DNA of 45,484 nucleotides, taken from the NCBI RefSeq assembly GCF_007097485.1, contig NZ_VKDE01000036.1:1-45484 (forward strand). Direction: 5' to 3'. The notes under the pieces are model-generated. The model was not told the origin of the DNA. It did no database searches and worked only from the letters and a program-made list of their open reading frames with translations. This DNA is from Carboxylicivirga sp. M1479. Lineage in GTDB: Bacteria > Bacteroidota > Bacteroidia > Bacteroidales > Marinilabiliaceae. Below, one piece after another: positions 42,531 to 45,484 of this stretch. Numbering within the stretch: position 1 is the first letter of the stretch; the number at the start of each line of letters is the position of its first letter. Position numbers and translations under genes: made by a program.

Positions 42531-43475
42531 ATGAGTCCATTAAAAATTACATATCAACGAATACCTTTTGAGTACAGGCTATCGATAGCTTACTTGATAA
42601 TTGGTGCTTTATGGATTTTATTTTCGGACAAAATTGCTGGTAACCTTTCGGATAATGAAGAAATGCTTAGTCTGATACAACTATATAAGGGTTGGTTTTA
42701 TGTCTTATCAACAGCTGTAGCCTTGTTCTTCTTTAGTCGCTTGCATGCACGACGCTTGCGAAAAGCTGAGAACATTGCCAAACAAAATGAGAAACTTAAA
42801 ACGGCCTTTATTGAGAACATATCGCATGAACTAAGAACACCAATGAACGCCATTATTGGCTTTACTGAAATAGCCCAAACAGAAGGTGCCACAGACGAAG
42901 AAAAGCATCAGTACCTTGAAATCATCCTCAACAGCTCAAAGCAATTATTATCAATTGTAAATGATGTTATGGATACCTCACTGCTAGAATCGGGCAATAG
43001 CTATGTACATAAAGAGATATTTACATTGGATCAGATGCTTGATAGTGTTCATGCCTACTTCTCGCCATTAATGCGAGATAGCGTTCATTTAAAAATAAAT
43101 AGAATTGGCTCTAACCTAACTATTAATACCGATAAGGAAAAGCTCACACGTGTATTTCATAACTTGGTAAACAATGCTATAAAGTTTACTCACAAAGGAC
43201 AAATTGAAGTTGGTTATCAGATTAAAGAACGTGACATTTTATTTTTTGTGAAAGATACAGGAGTCGGCATACGTGAGGAATTACACCATTCAATATTTGA
43301 ACGCTTTAAACAAGCCGAAATAGAACTATCCAATAGAACAGGTGGTACGGGTTTAGGCTTATCCATTTGCAAAGAGATACTCCTTTTGTTAGAAGGTAAA
43401 ATATGGCTCGAGTCGCAACCGGGTGAGGGCACGCAATTCTATTTTTCGATGTCTATTGATAAAATAAGCGCCTAA
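42531..43475 (+). CDS. Sensor histidine kinase without a clear sensor domain
   Basis: 314 residues. Two transmembrane helices (about 17-34 and 53-69) frame a short loop of about 20 residues, too small for a sensory domain. Then HisKA with His99 in NISHELRTP (42831 region), and HATPase_c with the N box VFHNLVNNAIKFT, the G1 box VKDTGVGIREE, F box FERFKQ, and G2 box GGTGLGLSICKEI. No receiver domain or response regulator follows. It lies 52 bp after the haem receptor on the same strand, so they are likely co-transcribed. The kinase may sense through its membrane helices or take input from the receptor. Confidence 0.88.
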   Translation: MSPLKITYQRIPFEYRLSIAYLIIGALWILFSDKIAGNLSDNEEMLSLIQLYKGWFYVLSTAVALFFFSRLHARRLRKAENIAKQNEKLKTAFIENISHELRTPMNAIIGFTEIAQTEGATDEEKHQYLEIILNSSKQLLSIVNDVMDTSLLESGNSYVHKEIFTLDQMLDSVHAYFSPLMRDSVHLKINRIGSNLTINTDKEKLTRVFHNLVNNAIKFTHKGQIEVGYQIKERDILFFVKDTGVGIREELHHSIFERFKQAEIELSNRTGGTGLGLSICKEILLLLEGKIWLESQPGEGTQFYFSMSIDKISA

Positions 43476-43478
43476 CAC

Positions 43479-44525
43479 CTATCGCGTTTTTTGATTGAGT
43501 TCAACATTCTCACCTTTCACTTTATATCCAATAACTTCACCCTCTTCGTTATAATACTTTTGCATTTTAACAGATTCCTTAGAAAGGAAATTCATGACTT
43601 TAACACCACTTTCTACCAAGGCTAATGAAATGGATGGCGACTTCTGTTCCTCATCAATTTGCCTATAAATATTAGCCAGCTCAGCACTTAGTAAATTATT
43701 ATTTAAATACTGTGGCATCATCACATTTAAACCGTGCTCGTATGCATTTATTCGTTTGGGTGTTAGAGAATGTATAGTGGTAATGCTGCTCAAATGAATC
43801 AGCTGTTCGGCAAATACCTCAACAACATCTGCTATCTGCTCTTTCTTCTTCAACTCCATCGGATCATTGGCAAGTTTTAAGATACTATCTTTTGATGGCT
43901 GTTGTTTTTCAACCAATACCTTCTCAACAATTTTTGTCTCAGCCAGTATGCTTCCGTTGGTAGTCGAGTCGCTTTGATTAAGTATTGTGGCCTCCAATGG
44001 TATATTTGTATTGGTATCTTGCATCATCCATACCGATAAAAACATGGCAACAATTATAGCTGCGGCAACTGATCGATTAAGCAATACCTGTTTAATTGCT
44101 GGTATCAATACAAAACGAATATGTTTTCGCTTGTCTGAATAACGAAGCGAATGATCAGCTTTTAATTGAGTTTTTGAATAGTCCTGTATTTCTTTATCGA
44201 GCTGATTATTATTGCTTTCAACTAATCGCAGCTGTAACAACTCATCCTCATCCAAACCATCCTCAAGGTTTTTAATTAACAGATAATCTTTCACTGGCAA
44301 ATCAAAAGTATCCGCTGGATGCTTCAACAAGGATTCCTTAGCGCTAAAAATACCATCTGCACTTTCAACTTTTAGTTGTAGATCAATATCAACATCTAAA
44401 GCATCTTTATACTCGGGATACAATTCAAAAAAACGAACCAATTGCTCGCTATCTTCAGAAGAAATAGTTCCCTCGAGATAATCAAGCACATATGCTTCGT
44501 AATTATTTTTATCAATTGTCATCAT
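43479..44525 (-). CDS. Membrane anti-sigma-like protein
   Basis: 348 residues. Residues 1-50 (NYEAYVLDYLEGTISSEDSEQLVRFF) match the small cytosolic head of Bacteroidota anti-sigma factors, which holds the ECF sigma factor. One transmembrane helix is at about 153-168 (VAAAIIVAMFLSVWMM). The rest is periplasmic, with a predicted helical, polar domain and no FecR domain or SusC partner. The start ATG (44525) overlaps the stop of the sigma gene (ATGA), a classical sigma/anti-sigma coupling. Its 3' end is 3 bp from that of the histidine kinase on the other strand. The signal it senses is unknown. Confidence 0.75.
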   Translation of the reverse strand: MMTIDKNNYEAYVLDYLEGTISSEDSEQLVRFFELYPEYKDALDVDIDLQLKVESADGIFSAKESLLKHPADTFDLPVKDYLLIKNLEDGLDEDELLQLRLVESNNNQLDKEIQDYSKTQLKADHSLRYSDKRKHIRFVLIPAIKQVLLNRSVAAAIIVAMFLSVWMMQDTNTNIPLEATILNQSDSTTNGSILAETKIVEKVLVEKQQPSKDSILKLANDPMELKKKEQIADVVEVFAEQLIHLSSITTIHSLTPKRINAYEHGLNVMMPQYLNNNLLSAELANIYRQIDEEQKSPSISLALVESGVKVMNFLSKESVKMQKYYNEEGEVIGYKVKGENVELNQKTR

Positions 44526-45007
44526 ACCAGTATTTCTATTTTCCCAATATACTCTTTCAAGAATTTGCGAGCTCTAAAAATATATACTTTTACTTGTGCT
44601 TCGCTTAATTCACAAATCTCACCTATTTCTTTATAGGAGTAGCCTTCATAATCGCGCATCATCACAACCATTCGTTGTATATCGGGTAAGCGTTCAACAG
44701 CCTTGTGCAGCACCTCGTTTAAGTCGGAATACGATTCATTGTGCGCATGGGTTCTCACATTGACCTCGGTCCAGGGGGCTTGCTTTTTTTCTCGTCGGGT
44801 TAAATCTATTAAAGTATGGTAGGCCGCCGAAAACAGATAACTTTTTACTTTTAAGAAATCAACCTGCTCATGTTTTTTCCATAATTTCTCATAGGTATCC
44901 TGCATGATATCTTTTGCTTTATCCTCATCCTTAATACTCTTAAGAACAAAGCGATAAACACCATCGGAATACTGATTTACGGCTTGGTTAAATTCTTTTA
45001 CTGTCAT
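44522..45007 (-). CDS. ECF-type RNA polymerase sigma factor
   Basis: 161 residues. Region 2 (about 15-75, FVLKSIKDEDKAKDIMQDTYEKLW with SYLFSAAYHTLIDLTRR) and region 4 (about 100-155, LPDIQRMVVMMRDYEGYSY and EIGEICELSEAQVKVYIF) flank a short linker. The length and lack of region 3 are typical of ECF sigma factors. The stop TGA overlaps the start of the anti-sigma gene by 4 bp. It is upstream of nothing else on the strand, so the regulon lies elsewhere. ATG at 45007. Confidence 0.9.
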   Translation of the reverse strand: MTVKEFNQAVNQYSDGVYRFVLKSIKDEDKAKDIMQDTYEKLWKKHEQVDFLKVKSYLFSAAYHTLIDLTRREKKQAPWTEVNVRTHAHNESYSDLNEVLHKAVERLPDIQRMVVMMRDYEGYSYKEIGEICELSEAQVKVYIFRARKFLKEYIGKIEILV

Positions 45008-45078
45008 ACAACTTACCTATAAGACAATGATAGGACGCACTAGCTCTTATGGATGTTACACGGTTATGCTAATTTTTA

Positions 45079-45354
45079 TTATCTCCTTTGTTTTATTTTA
45101 AATTGTCGATAACCATAAAATGGGATATCACTCACCATAAAATTATCGATACGCGATGATTGTGGACCTTTTCGGCATTCGATTAAAAAATGATGAATAT
45201 TTTCACTCTCTCCTTCTGCATCTATTTCAACCTTTCCATCGGGCAAATTTTGAACAAAGCCATTTATATTTAAGTCTCGGGCACCATTAGCAACAAAGTA
45301 CCGAAATCCAACCCCTTGCACTCTTCCATCAACAATTATTCGAACTCGTTTCAT
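45079..45354 (-). CDS. acyP: Acylphosphatase
   Basis: 91 residues, a complete small alpha/beta fold. Hydrolyses acylphosphates such as acetyl- or carbamoyl-phosphate. The catalytic Arg18 (in VQGVGFR) and Asn36 (in GFVQNLPDG) are both present, with the DAEGE segment after them. ATG at 45352-45354. It follows the gene at the right edge by 13 bp, so they are probably one operon, and the sigma gene follows after about 70 bp. Confidence 0.93.
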   Translation of the reverse strand: MKRVRIIVDGRVQGVGFRYFVANGARDLNINGFVQNLPDGKVEIDAEGESENIHHFLIECRKGPQSSRIDNFMVSDIPFYGYRQFKIKQRR

Positions 45355-45367
45355 ATACTCTAATTAA

Positions 45368-45484
45368 TTACAAGTTTTTAAGCCACTTTATTAGTGGAGC
45401 TATTAATATTTTTCTCTCTCGGATCAAGACATATATAATCCTGACGATATGGTGTTTTGTTTTTAATGACGCTGTAAATAGTTC
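45368..45484 (-). CDS. C-terminal end of a gene cut by the right edge
   Basis: 38 codons plus a TAA stop, open to the edge of the window. The residues are basic and hydrophobic (KTKHHIVRIIYVLIRERK, then IKWLKNL), as in the tail of a membrane-associated enzyme such as a glycosyltransferase, but this is too short to identify. It ends 13 bp before the acylphosphatase start, on the same strand. Confidence 0.5.
   Translation of the reverse strand, partial: ELFTASLKTKHHIVRIIYVLIRERKILIAPLIKWLKNL

Overview
The window looks like chromosomal DNA of a Bacteroidota member, probably a marine or sediment relative of the Marinilabiliales. This is inference from gene content. Supporting signs are promoters of the Bacteroidetes type (TTTG, about 19 bp, TAnnTTTG), few Shine-Dalgarno sequences, two large secreted proteins with type IX secretion (T9SS) sorting domains, a PorQ-like T9SS protein, and an ECF sigma/anti-sigma pair. 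No rRNA, tRNA, CRISPR array or intact insertion sequence was seen; the far left edge carries a strong-looking promoter that fires leftwards out of the window.

Layout. 0.4-8.7 kb is mostly transport and housekeeping: an SLC1-type symporter, a DUF1801-like protein, a SulP anion transporter with a beta-carbonic anhydrase, peptidase E, a MacB/FtsX-type permease, and a CotH-like secreted protein with a DUF4956 membrane protein. 8.9-15.2 kb is an exported-protein operon on the minus strand: a small Ig-like lipoprotein, then two tandem paralogues, each built as two carbohydrate-binding-type modules, a right-handed beta-helix and a T9SS tail. 15.2-19.8 kb is an accessory, repeat-rich island: 1.1 kb of non-coding palindromes, a helical protein of unknown function, a protein made of ten exact 21-nt units, a stand-alone LytTR regulator with three direct repeats at exact 21-bp spacing behind it, an HNH nuclease and a small orphan protein.

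19.8-27.1 kb is the cell-shape block purH-mreB-mreC-mreD-mrdA-rodA. It is followed by a strong promoter, a roughly 130-nt leader that folds into a closed multi-helix structure with competing helices, and a KamA-like radical SAM gene. 28.8-34.7 kb holds a pentapeptide-repeat protein, an EamA exporter overlapping a YkgJ-type cysteine-cluster protein, porQ, an orphan protein, a type II NADH dehydrogenase, a GtrA protein and a 49-residue membrane protein. 34.9-40.4 kb is one giant alpha-2-macroglobulin lipoprotein with an intact thioester motif. 40.9-45.5 kb has a c-haem-type methyl-accepting receptor with a sensor-poor histidine kinase, then (opposite strand) an ECF sigma factor with a membrane anti-sigma-like partner, acylphosphatase, and a gene running off the right edge.

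The best candidates for something undescribed are (1) the LytTR / 21-nt-repeat / helical-protein locus at 16.27-17.90 kb, where regulator, sites and repeat gene share a 21-bp period, and (2) the structured leader RNA at 27.27-27.40 kb in front of the KamA-like gene. Everything here was read by eye, without database or folding software.
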